A stretch of DNA of 20,895 nucleotides. Source: Bacteroidales bacterium UBA7009 (GTDB lineage Bacteria > Bacteroidota > Bacteroidia > Bacteroidales > Paludibacteraceae). The notes beneath the pieces were generated by a model. It was not told the origin of the DNA. It made no database searches and saw only the letters and a list, made by a program, of their open reading frames with translations. Location: contig DJXH01000024.1 in the NCBI GenBank assembly GCA_002449665.1, positions 1 to 20,895 on the forward strand. The letters are read 5' to 3'. Both the position numbers and the translations under genes were made by a program. Positions within the stretch are counted from its first letter, which is position 1. The number at the start of each line of letters is the position of its first letter. Shown piece by piece: positions 7,667 to 14,918 of the stretch.

Positions 7667-7676
7667 ATGTTTTGCA
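7661..7676. promoter_or_regulatory. Palindrome carrying both -33 boxes of divergent promoters
   Basis: TGCAAAA-tg-TTTTGCA is a perfect 7-2-7 inverted repeat. Its arms supply the -33 TTTG of the rhamnosidase promoter and of the deacetylase-like gene's promoter. Each arm is 20 bp from an identical TATCTTTG -7 box, so the two promoters form a symmetric back-to-back unit. A single bound factor could control both. Confidence 0.7.
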
Positions 7677-7702
7677 CATAACTGTATTTTGCTGTATCTT
7701 TG
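7671..7702 (+). promoter_or_regulatory. Promoter of the deacetylase-like/wecB unit
   Basis: TTTG at 7671-7674, a 20-bp spacer, then TATCTTTG at 7695-7702. It lies 26 bp before ATG 7729 and therefore excludes an upstream in-frame ATG at 7660. Confidence 0.75.
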
Positions 7703-7728
7703 CGCATAATTTTAACTCTTCTGCAAAG

Positions 7729-8985
7729 ATGACCGATTCGGACACACATTCCAAGGTTGTACAGTACCTGCTTTCTTTTCTGCTTTATGGTAATGCCGAG
7801 GCAGCACGGCAGATAGGCTATACCCGCTCTGAAGAGGAAGCGAAAAAATATAAAATCAACATCTTGCCTTCTCTTCTCTCGCCTCTTTGGGACAAAAGCA
7901 AGACGTGGAGCGACTTCTACCCCGAGGCGGAACGGCTGATTACCTGTAAGCACCTGCCCGCCGATGCCGACCTGCTGTCGCTTGTTTGCTTTTTTGTGTC
8001 CAATGCAGAGGAAACGGTGGTAAAAAGCAGAGACAATCACGGCAGGCTCTCGGGCAAAGACTCGCTCATAGGCAAACACGGTCTTAATATGATTCCTCTT
8101 GTGGACGAGATTGCGCGCAGCCTGATGAAGCGATTAGACCTGCCCGCCCCCGAGCAGACACTTACAGCCGTCAATCTTACTCACGATGTGGACACTATAG
8201 CCCATTTCCGCCACCTGCGTGGCGCGATAGGCGGAGTATACAGACATCAGACGGCGCAGGTGGTCAAGTCAATAAAAAGTATTCACAATGACCCCGCATA
8301 CACCTTCCCGCTTATCAATTCGCTTGACTCACGGCTGCATGATTGCGGTAATGTCAATCAACTTTATTTTATCAAAGCCGCTGATGGCAAGGGCTATGAC
8401 TATCCGCAATATAGTCTCAACGGCTCTGATTTCCGTGCTTTTCTTTATAGCGAAATATCCGGCTCACCCTTTTTTCGCTCGGGCGCGAACATAGGTCTGC
8501 ATACCGCTTATAACGACCGCGATATGCGCAGGCAAAAACTCACACTCGAAAACGCCGTTCGTAGTGCGCTCTCTTCGCCTGTCACTATTACAGCCAATCG
8601 GTTCCATTATCTTCGCATATCCAACGCCCGCTTGCAGCAACTTGCCGACAGTGGCATCAAGGACGACTACTCGCTTGCTTTTGCCGACCTCGCCGGATTT
8701 CGCCTGCAGACATCGCGCCCCGTCAGATGGATCAACCCCGAAACGCTGCAACTGACCTCTCTTACCCTGCATCCGCTCACGGTGATGGACTGCACGCTGT
8801 CCAACGACAACTATATGAACCTCTCGGAAGAAGAGGCTTACTATACCACCGCCCAACTGATAGACAAGACGCGGCAGAACGCAGGCGAACTGACACTGCT
8901 CTGGCATAACACATCCTTTGAGCAGGGACAGTACCACCGCTCGCTTTATCCAGCCGTGTTGCAATACATAGAACAGGTACAATGA
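7729..8985 (+). CDS. Polysaccharide-deacetylase-like protein
   Basis: A 418-residue protein related to NodB-type carbohydrate esterases as found beside nucleotide-sugar genes in Bacteroidota. Residues 1-140 form a helical N-terminal region. NodB-like motifs follow: LTHDVD (150-155, acidic catalytic/metal-binding pair), GLHTAYN (256-262, a metal-ligand His in a single-His form), NRFHYLR (290-296), and LLWHNTSF (390-397). The usual H-x3-H of classic NodB enzymes is not evident, so deacetylase activity is uncertain. No signal peptide is visible, so action on a cytoplasmic lipid- or nucleotide-linked sugar is likely. I chose ATG 7729 because the promoter lies between it and an upstream in-frame ATG (7660). 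Its TGA overlaps the wecB ATG by 4 bp (8982-8985), which suggests translational coupling and a joint role in making a surface polysaccharide. Confidence 0.72.
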   Translation: MTDSDTHSKVVQYLLSFLLYGNAEAARQIGYTRSEEEAKKYKINILPSLLSPLWDKSKTWSDFYPEAERLITCKHLPADADLLSLVCFFVSNAEETVVKSRDNHGRLSGKDSLIGKHGLNMIPLVDEIARSLMKRLDLPAPEQTLTAVNLTHDVDTIAHFRHLRGAIGGVYRHQTAQVVKSIKSIHNDPAYTFPLINSLDSRLHDCGNVNQLYFIKAADGKGYDYPQYSLNGSDFRAFLYSEISGSPFFRSGANIGLHTAYNDRDMRRQKLTLENAVRSALSSPVTITANRFHYLRISNARLQQLADSGIKDDYSLAFADLAGFRLQTSRPVRWINPETLQLTSLTLHPLTVMDCTLSNDNYMNLSEEEAYYTTAQLIDKTRQNAGELTLLWHNTSFEQGQYHRSLYPAVLQYIEQVQ

Positions 8986-10052
8986 AGATTATCACCATAG
9001 TCGGAGCAAGACCGCAATTCATAAAAGCCGCCACCGTCAGTGCCGCCATAAAAAAAGCAGCGGAGGCGGGCTGCGATATAAGCGAAAAACTGCTGCATAC
9101 AGGTCAACACTACGACTATAACCTTAGCGAACTTATCTTCAGCGAACTGCATCTGCCCGCGCCGGAGTGGAACCTCGCGTGCAAAGACAGCAACACCGAA
9201 CTTATCTCGCAAGCCGTAGAGCCGGTGCTGCAACGCGAAAGTCCCGACCTCGTAATCGTCTATGGCGACACCAACTCAACGCTTGCAGGGGCATTGGCTG
9301 CCGATAGCCTGCATATCCCCATAGCCCACGTGGAAGCCGGTCTTAGGAGCCGCAACAAACAAATGGTGGAAGAGCAGAACAGAATCCGGACAGACCGTCT
9401 CTCCTCGCTGCTTTTCTGCCCGACTTACACAGCCGTTGAGAACCTGCGAAAGGAAAATATAACCGAAGGTGTTTACCACGTAGGCGATGTGATGTATGAT
9501 GCGGCACTACGCTTTACCCCTGCCGAGCAAGACACTGATGTATTAAGCAAACTTGGTGTAGAACCTAAACAGTTCGTCCTTACAACCATCCATCGTGCCG
9601 AGACGGCAGACGACCCTGCCCAACTGCAAAGCATACTGCTTGCCCTGCAGCAGACAGGCTCTACAGTTGTTTTACCCCTGCACCCTCGTACGGCACGCAC
9701 TATTGCAGCCGCGCCGCAACTCAAAGCCCTGATAAACAGCAGCTACAACATAAAGGTAATTCCGCCCGTGGGGTATATAGAGATGCTGCTGCTTGAGAGA
9801 AACGCCTCGCTTATCTTGACGGATTCCGGCGGCGTACAGAAAGAAGCGTATTTTCAGCGCACGCCCTGTGTTACTCTGCGCCGTGAGACGGAGTGGACAG
9901 AGACGGTAGCAGCGGGCTGGAACAGCCTTGCCGGTACTGACACTGTCGATATACTCACCGCCGTATCACGCGCCAAAAACGGCTCGGTCATCAACGACTA
10001 CGGCAACGGACACGCCGCCGAGAGAATAGTGGAAACGATAATAAATTTGTAG
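8982..10052 (+). CDS. wecB: UDP-N-acetylglucosamine 2-epimerase (non-hydrolysing)
   Basis: A 356-residue cytoplasmic enzyme that interconverts UDP-GlcNAc and UDP-ManNAc for capsule, O-antigen or other glycan synthesis. The length is near-standard. It starts MKIITIVGARPQFIKAA, with the invariant Arg10. Other family residues are in place: YGDTNS (Asp96), HVEAGLRS (Glu118), EEQNRIRTD (Glu130/131, Arg134), TTIHRAE (His204), LPLHPRT (231-237) and the UDP-binding LTDSGGVQKEA (279-289). It is translationally coupled to the deacetylase-like gene upstream through an ATGA overlap. No UDP-ManNAc dehydrogenase or glycosyltransferase lies beside it in this window, so the end product cannot be named. A separate promoter for the next gene follows its stop. 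Confidence 0.93.
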   Translation: MKIITIVGARPQFIKAATVSAAIKKAAEAGCDISEKLLHTGQHYDYNLSELIFSELHLPAPEWNLACKDSNTELISQAVEPVLQRESPDLVIVYGDTNSTLAGALAADSLHIPIAHVEAGLRSRNKQMVEEQNRIRTDRLSSLLFCPTYTAVENLRKENITEGVYHVGDVMYDAALRFTPAEQDTDVLSKLGVEPKQFVLTTIHRAETADDPAQLQSILLALQQTGSTVVLPLHPRTARTIAAAPQLKALINSSYNIKVIPPVGYIEMLLLERNASLILTDSGGVQKEAYFQRTPCVTLRRETEWTETVAAGWNSLAGTDTVDILTAVSRAKNGSVINDYGNGHAAERIVETIINL

Positions 10053-10057
10053 GTATA

Positions 10058-10089
10058 TTTGCAAGTTTGCGCAGATTTTTGTACTTTTG
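10058..10089 (+). promoter_or_regulatory. Promoter of the rRNA methyltransferase gene
   Basis: TTTG at 10058-10061, a 20-bp spacer, then TACTTTTG at 10082-10089, 22 bp before ATG 10112. It rules out the upstream TTG at 10067 as the start. Confidence 0.7.
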
Positions 10090-10111
10090 CGCGAAATTTC
10101 GGCTTAATCTT

Positions 10112-11452
10112 ATGTTACCTCTTGACTTTATAGACTATATGCGTTCCACTCTCGGCGAAGAAGCCGAGTCGCTCTTTCGCGCATTGGAGCAAGAGCCGGT
10201 AACGAGCATTCGCCTTAACGACAAGATAGACACCCTCACTTTCAGTTGCGATATAGACGAGGTGCCGTGGCACTATGACGGTTACTACTTGAGCGAACGA
10301 CCACGTTTTACTCTTGACCCGCTTTTTCACGCCGGTTGCTACTACGTTCAGGAAGCCAGCAGTATGTTCTTGCAGCAGGTCTTGGACGAGTATGTCCCCC
10401 GCGATGCCATAGTGCTTGACCTCTGCGCCGCACCGGGTGGAAAATCGACTATCCTAAGTCAGCACCTTGCCGACGAAGGATTGCTCATAAGCAACGAAGT
10501 GGTAAGGCAGCGCGTATTTATCCTCTCGGAGAATATACAAAAATGGGGCAACGGCAACGTGGTGGTAACCCACAATAAACCCTCCGACTTCGGCGACGGC
10601 TGCCGCTATCTGTTTGATTGTATTTTAGTTGATGCGCCCTGCTCCGGCGAGGGAATGTTCCGCAAAGACCCCGCTGCAAGAAGCGAATGGAGCCTTGATA
10701 ACGTGGAGATGTGCGCCGAAAGACAGAAGTCTATATTAGAAGACGTATGGGATGCGCTCAAGCCCGGAGGTGTGCTTATCTACTCCACCTGCACTTTCAA
10801 TAAGAAAGAAAACGAGGACAACGTGCGCTGGATGACCGAGTATTTCGGTGCTGACATACTGCCTCTTACCACCGAGCCTGAGTGGAAAATAAAAAACACC
10901 CCGTTAGGCTGTCATTTCTATCCCCATCTGACACGCGGTGAGGGCTTTTTTATAGCCGCACTGCGGAAACCCGATACCAATTTTACTCCCTTCCGTATCC
11001 GTACCTCCAAAAAGCAGGACACAACTATAAAAGCCGACCTCGAACCGATGCTTCAGTGGCTGAAAGAACCGCAACAGTGGGAAATCAAGCAGAGCGACCG
11101 CTTTATGACTGCCTATCCGGCACGGCATAAACCGCTGATAGACTTTATCACGGGTTTTCTTACCTGTATCTCTGTCGGATTTGGTTTGGGCGAGTTAAGG
11201 GGGAAAAATATAGCCCCGCAACATAGTCTGAGTATGTCCAAGGCTCTTAATCCGGCTGCTTTTCCGCAGTTTGCTCTTACTGAGGAGCAGGCACTTGCTT
11301 TTCTTCGCACCGAGGCTCTGTTGCCGCCTGACGGTATGCCTATGGGGACGGTTTTGCTTACTTACGACGGCGTGCCTTTGGGTTTCGCCAAGAACGTTGG
11401 GAACCGCCTGAACAACCTTTACCCGAACGAGTGGAGGATTCGCAAACTTTGA
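10112..11452 (+). CDS. RsmF-like 16S rRNA cytosine-C5 methyltransferase (NOL1/NOP2/Sun family)
   Basis: A 446-residue SAM-dependent RNA methyltransferase, probably acting on ribosomal RNA. The N-terminal segment contains SIRLN (33-37), typical of the family. SAM-binding motif I is LDLCAAPGGKS (about 102-112). The two conserved cysteines of m5C methyltransferases are visible: DAPCSGEGMFRKDP (Cys177) and YSTCTFNKKENED (Cys227, the expected nucleophile). The C-terminal third is the RNA-binding module seen in RsmF, ending GFAKNVGNRLNNLYPNEWRIRKL, a conserved finish. I chose ATG 10112 because the promoter at 10058-10089 lies just upstream and a TTG at 10067 would fall within it. The last 31 codons overlap the helicase gene on the opposite strand. 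RsmF in E. coli methylates 16S C1407; the exact target here is not known. Confidence 0.88.
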   Translation: MLPLDFIDYMRSTLGEEAESLFRALEQEPVTSIRLNDKIDTLTFSCDIDEVPWHYDGYYLSERPRFTLDPLFHAGCYYVQEASSMFLQQVLDEYVPRDAIVLDLCAAPGGKSTILSQHLADEGLLISNEVVRQRVFILSENIQKWGNGNVVVTHNKPSDFGDGCRYLFDCILVDAPCSGEGMFRKDPAARSEWSLDNVEMCAERQKSILEDVWDALKPGGVLIYSTCTFNKKENEDNVRWMTEYFGADILPLTTEPEWKIKNTPLGCHFYPHLTRGEGFFIAALRKPDTNFTPFRIRTSKKQDTTIKADLEPMLQWLKEPQQWEIKQSDRFMTAYPARHKPLIDFITGFLTCISVGFGLGELRGKNIAPQHSLSMSKALNPAAFPQFALTEEQALAFLRTEALLPPDGMPMGTVLLTYDGVPLGFAKNVGNRLNNLYPNEWRIRKL

Positions 11453-12596
11453 CGGGCGGTGCTTCACCCATATCCTCGGGCAGGGGCAAACGCTCTATGC
11501 TTTTCTTTAGGAACTTCTCTATTTTCTCAAAGTATCGTCTCTCTTCCACGCTTACTAACGTAACAGCAGCACCTTTGTTCTCCGCTCTTGCTGTGCGCCC
11601 TATACGGTGAACATAGTCTTCTGCATCGCGAGGTACATCGTAGTTGATGACAAGTGGTATATCGTCTATGTCTATGCCGCGTGAGACTATGTCGGTTGCC
11701 ACAAGGATATCCACTTTGCCGTTCCTAAAGTCAAGCATCACCTCGTCGCGCTCTTTCTGCTGAAGGTCGGAGTGCATAGCACGAGCATCTATTCCTCCAC
11801 GCCTAAGAGCAAGTGTAAGTTCTTTGGCACGCTGTTTCTTGCTTACGAAGATAATCACTTTCTTCAGGTTCTTCTCTTTGACTATGCGCAGTATCATCTG
11901 TGTTTTCTGCCCTTCGTACAAGTCCACCGCCATCTGGTGTATGGTCTCGGGCGGACGGCTGACGGCAAGGCGTATCTCGGCGGGATGTCGCATGATAGCG
12001 CGTGCCATACGGCGTATGTTTGCAGGCATAGTAGCGGAAAAAAGTATGGTCTGTCTGTCTTCCGGCAGCCGCTTTACGATGGTCATAATATCATCGTAGA
12101 ACCCCATATCAAGCATACGGTCGGCTTCGTCGAGGATAAAATACCTGACACCTGAAAAATCTACATCGTATATGTTCATGAGGCTCAATAGTCGCCCGGG
12201 GGTGGCAATGGCTATGTCGGCTCCTTTCTGTAAGCCTGTCGTCTGCGTACCCCATGCTCCGGAGTCGTTGCCGCCGTATATGGCTACGGAGGAGAAAGGT
12301 ACGTAGAACCCGAACCCTTCCATCTGGCGGTCTATCTGTTGTGCCAATTCGCGGGTGGGAGCCATGATGATAGCATTGAGTTTGTCGGGGTCGTGTCCGT
12401 CTGTGGCGAGGCGTGTAAGTAGAGGCAGGATATATGCGGCGGTCTTGCCGGTGCCGGTCTGGGCGCAACTTATCACGTCCCTTCCGTCAAGGATAAGAGG
12501 AATGGTCTTCTCCTGTACGGGGGTGCAGACATCAAAGTGCATATCCCATAGTGCATCAAGCACTTCGTCGGTCAGTGGCAGTTCGTCAAAATACAT
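11358..12596 (-). CDS. DEAD-box ATP-dependent RNA helicase (RhlE-like)
   Basis: A 412-residue RNA-unwinding ATPase, likely for ribosome assembly or RNA turnover. Motifs run in order: Q-motif TPVQEKTIP (25-33), Walker A AQTGTGKT (45-52), PTRELAQQ (80-87), TPGRL (132-136), DEAD (156-159), SAT (187-189), IIFVSKK (248-254), VATDIVSRGIDI (299-310) and HRIGRTAR (330-337). The core ends near residue 375, followed by a basic Ser/Gly/Arg/Lys tail (ESSTRSGKGCSGGSQ...ARRRK). That tail is encoded by DNA that also encodes the methyltransferase C-terminus on the other strand. The start lies 15 bp downstream of the radical SAM gene, so it is probably the last gene of the minus-strand operon. RhlE assignment is by overall pattern. 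Confidence 0.92.
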   Translation of the reverse strand: MYFDELPLTDEVLDALWDMHFDVCTPVQEKTIPLILDGRDVISCAQTGTGKTAAYILPLLTRLATDGHDPDKLNAIIMAPTRELAQQIDRQMEGFGFYVPFSSVAIYGGNDSGAWGTQTTGLQKGADIAIATPGRLLSLMNIYDVDFSGVRYFILDEADRMLDMGFYDDIMTIVKRLPEDRQTILFSATMPANIRRMARAIMRHPAEIRLAVSRPPETIHQMAVDLYEGQKTQMILRIVKEKNLKKVIIFVSKKQRAKELTLALRRGGIDARAMHSDLQQKERDEVMLDFRNGKVDILVATDIVSRGIDIDDIPLVINYDVPRDAEDYVHRIGRTARAENKGAAVTLVSVEERRYFEKIEKFLKKSIERLPLPEDMGEAPPVKVCESSTRSGKGCSGGSQRSWRNPKARRRK

Positions 12597-12611
12597 AATC
12601 CTGTTTTTCTC

Positions 12612-13376
12612 TTATGCTGTTATCTGTACGTCAAAACCGTCCTGAATGAGCGGTTCGGCTATGCGCTGCATCTCTTCGCGGGGGATTTTCCGTAGTGTTT
12701 CCACCGGTGTTGCACGGTCTATGACATAAATCATTATCTGCTTGGGGCGCAACTCTCTTACAGCCTTATACCAAGCGTTCAGTTCGCTTTCTATGGTGTT
12801 GTCTATCACTTTGCCGTCTCTCTCTCCGCGCAGGAAACACGTTTGCAGTGTAAAGTCTCCGTTGAAAAGTTTCAGATGTTCGATTATATCAGCAGGTGTA
12901 AGGTCTTTGTTTACAGGGACGTCTATAAGTCGGAAGGTGTCGGTTACAGCCGAGTCCAACTTCATAATGCGGTTGTCGGCTTTTTTTAGAGCCTCTGTTA
13001 CGTCAGGGCGGAAGAGTTGCGTCGAGTTGCTCAGTACGCTCACTTTGGCTTTCGGACAATACTTATCGCGAAGAGTACAGGTGTCGTCTATTATGTCTGC
13101 GAAATGAGGATGCATCGTCGGTTCACCGTTGCCGGAGAAGGTGATGACATCGGGTGTTTGTCCTTCGCCGAGCGATTGCAGTGCCTGCTCCAACGCCTCT
13201 CTCACTTGCTCGCGGGTAGGCAGGATGGGGTGCAGGTGGGGTTGCAGAAAGCCGCACTCGCAATAGACACAGTCAAAAGAACATTGCTTGCAGTCGGTCG
13301 GCATAAGATTAACGCCGAGCGACATTCCGAGTCGGCGGGAGCGTATCGGACCGTATATGATACTTTGGAATAACAT
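12612..13376 (-). CDS. Radical SAM protein (COG0731/wyosine-synthase-like family)
   Basis: A 254-residue radical SAM enzyme of unknown substrate. The N-terminus, YGPIRSRRLGMSLGVNLMP (8-26), leads into DCKQCSFDCVYCEC, where Cys32-x3-Cys36-x2-Cys39 is the [4Fe-4S]-binding CxxxCxxC motif. Extra cysteines lie at 29 and 41. TFSGNGEPTMHP (about 84-95) contains the G-x-GEP motif that contacts SAM. Distant relatives make wyosine bases on archaeal tRNA-Phe, but bacterial members of this size are annotated only as radical SAM proteins, and that reaction should not be assumed. It starts 4 bp after the maf stop and is followed by the helicase after 15 bp. Its context with RNA-acting genes is compatible with an RNA-modification role. 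Confidence 0.85.
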   Translation of the reverse strand: MLFQSIIYGPIRSRRLGMSLGVNLMPTDCKQCSFDCVYCECGFLQPHLHPILPTREQVREALEQALQSLGEGQTPDVITFSGNGEPTMHPHFADIIDDTCTLRDKYCPKAKVSVLSNSTQLFRPDVTEALKKADNRIMKLDSAVTDTFRLIDVPVNKDLTPADIIEHLKLFNGDFTLQTCFLRGERDGKVIDNTIESELNAWYKAVRELRPKQIMIYVIDRATPVETLRKIPREEMQRIAEPLIQDGFDVQITA

Positions 13377-13380
13377 TGTT

Positions 13381-13971
13381 TTAATTTGGCAGTAAATCGT
13401 TTTCTTTGAGGTACATATATACCCTTTCTATCGGGAACCCCATCACGTTGAAATACGAGCCTTCCATTCGGGTAACGCCTACATAGCCGATCCATTCCTG
13501 TATGCCGTATGCTCCGGCTTTGTCTGTAGGATTGTAATTATCAACGTAATAGTCTATCTCTTCGTTGCTTAAGTCGCGAAAGGTAACGTCAGTCTTGTCG
13601 CAGAGCGTGTCTTGAACTTGCTGTCGGCGTTTGTCGTCATACCACGTGAAGCACACTGCCGTATAGACTTGATGTGTCTTGCCCGAAAGCAGGGACAGCA
13701 TACGCTTGGCATCAGCATTGTCTTTCGGCTTGCCAAGCATACTGCCGTCAAACCATACGATAGTGTCGGACGTGATAAGCACTTCGTCTTTGCCGAGCGC
13801 CTCTGCGTATGCATCGGCCTTTTCGCGCGATATATATATAGGTATATCTTCTGCGGATAAGGAAGACGGATAACTCTCCTCCGTATCGATTTTTACCCAC
13901 GAAAAAGGAACATCAAGTCCTCCGAGCAGTTCACGACGGCGTGGACTTTGCGAACCGAGTATCAACTTCAT
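13381..13971 (-). CDS. maf: Maf-like nucleoside triphosphate pyrophosphatase
   Basis: A 196-residue house-cleaning enzyme that hydrolyses non-canonical or dTTP/UTP-type nucleotides to monophosphate and pyrophosphate. It begins MKLILGSQSPRRRELL, with the S-x-SPRR phosphate-binding signature at 8-12. SDTIVWFDGSMLGKP follows, then the C-terminal DKAGAYGIQEW segment with the conserved Lys/Ala/Gly. The open frame extends upstream, but the family start and the coupling fix ATG 13971: its ATG overlaps the TGA of the prenyltransferase gene by 4 bp (13968-13971). The UbiA-maf order is one I associate with Bacteroidales. Confidence 0.93.
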   Translation of the reverse strand: MKLILGSQSPRRRELLGGLDVPFSWVKIDTEESYPSSLSAEDIPIYISREKADAYAEALGKDEVLITSDTIVWFDGSMLGKPKDNADAKRMLSLLSGKTHQVYTAVCFTWYDDKRRQQVQDTLCDKTDVTFRDLSNEEIDYYVDNYNPTDKAGAYGIQEWIGYVGVTRMEGSYFNVMGFPIERVYMYLKENDLLPN

Positions 13972-14918
13972 AACATTCTCATTATAACGAAACTGTACAT
14001 CACTCCCAAGAACATTATGAACTTCATCAGACCTTGGGCTGTGCGGTAGTCGGACGGAATTTTTGCCGACCACAGCAACGCCGTCTCGCAAGCGAGCGGT
14101 ACGAAGAATCCGAATACTACATATCGTGTGGACAGACTGCCCCACGAGTGGTCAAACGGCAGAACGTACCAGTTGGCTACAGCAAGCAGGGCAACGACAA
14201 TAGCGATAAGCACCGTAACACAGATGCGTGTCGGGTTGATACCCCATACGACAGGCAGCGTATGACATTCAAGTTCGCGGTCGCCCTCCAAGTCTTGCAG
14301 GTCTTTTACCATCTCGCGTATGAGCGTAGTGAGGAAAGCGAAGAGAGCAAAGCCGCTTGACCATTGAACCAACTCTTTTATCACCGGCACGTATCTTGCC
14401 CATTCGCCCATCGTCTTCTCTATGAGTGCAGTGTTACACAGAGCAATAGTAAACGGCACAAGCGCACAAACGAAAGCTACTACCAGATTGCCTATCAGGA
14501 AGATACGTTTGTATGAAGCAGAGTAGAACCACAAAAGTCCCGGGACGAGCAACATCACCATCGTAAGTGGCAGACTCTTTACGTAATACGCTACAATAAG
14601 GCCGCATATAAGTCCGATGGCGGTCAACACTTCAAACAGGTGCATTGCCGTCTTCTTGCTTACGCTCGTGGACACAATCAGACGGTCGGGGCGGTTGATA
14701 CGGTCTATCTTGATGTCAAAATAGTCGTTTATCACGTACCCGCCGGCGGCAATAAGCACTACTGCCGCCGTGAGCAGTGCGAGCAGCCACCAAGGCATCA
14801 GTTCGTACATACCCGACCTTACAAGCAGCAGCACTGCCACCCACTTCTCCAACGCCCAAAGCATAACGGACAGGAAAAGCAGATTGTCCCACCTTACTAA
14901 CCTCAGATATCCTTTCAT
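13968..14918 (-). CDS. UbiA-family membrane prenyltransferase
   Basis: A 316-residue polytopic membrane enzyme, with about eight to nine hydrophobic segments, that transfers a polyprenyl chain to an acceptor. Both Asp-rich motifs that bind Mg-diphosphate are present: NDYFDIKID (64-72) and KDLQDLEGD (204-212; Asp205, Asp208, Asp212). Bacteroidales homologues are usually labelled geranylgeranylglycerol-phosphate geranylgeranyltransferase, by similarity to archaeal lipid enzymes. The true acceptor is not settled, and a quinone pathway is an alternative, although no menaquinone genes are nearby. It overlaps the upstream amylase stop by 4 bp (14915-14918) and the downstream maf start by 4 bp, which indicates tight coupling. 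Confidence 0.88.
   Translation of the reverse strand: MKGYLRLVRWDNLLFLSVMLWALEKWVAVLLLVRSGMYELMPWWLLALLTAAVVLIAAGGYVINDYFDIKIDRINRPDRLIVSTSVSKKTAMHLFEVLTAIGLICGLIVAYYVKSLPLTMVMLLVPGLLWFYSASYKRIFLIGNLVVAFVCALVPFTIALCNTALIEKTMGEWARYVPVIKELVQWSSGFALFAFLTTLIREMVKDLQDLEGDRELECHTLPVVWGINPTRICVTVLIAIVVALLAVANWYVLPFDHSWGSLSTRYVVFGFFVPLACETALLWSAKIPSDYRTAQGLMKFIMFLGVMYSFVIMRML

Noticed and set aside
7660..7728. 23-codon N-terminal extension of the deacetylase-like protein from ATG 7660
   Set aside because: The promoter -33 and -7 boxes (7671-7702) fall inside it, so it would not be transcribed from that promoter.
13972..14145. 58-codon N-terminal extension of maf
   Set aside because: It runs antiparallel to nothing but lies within the prenyltransferase coding region in another frame; Maf proteins begin at MKLILGSQSPRR and the ATGA overlap marks that start.
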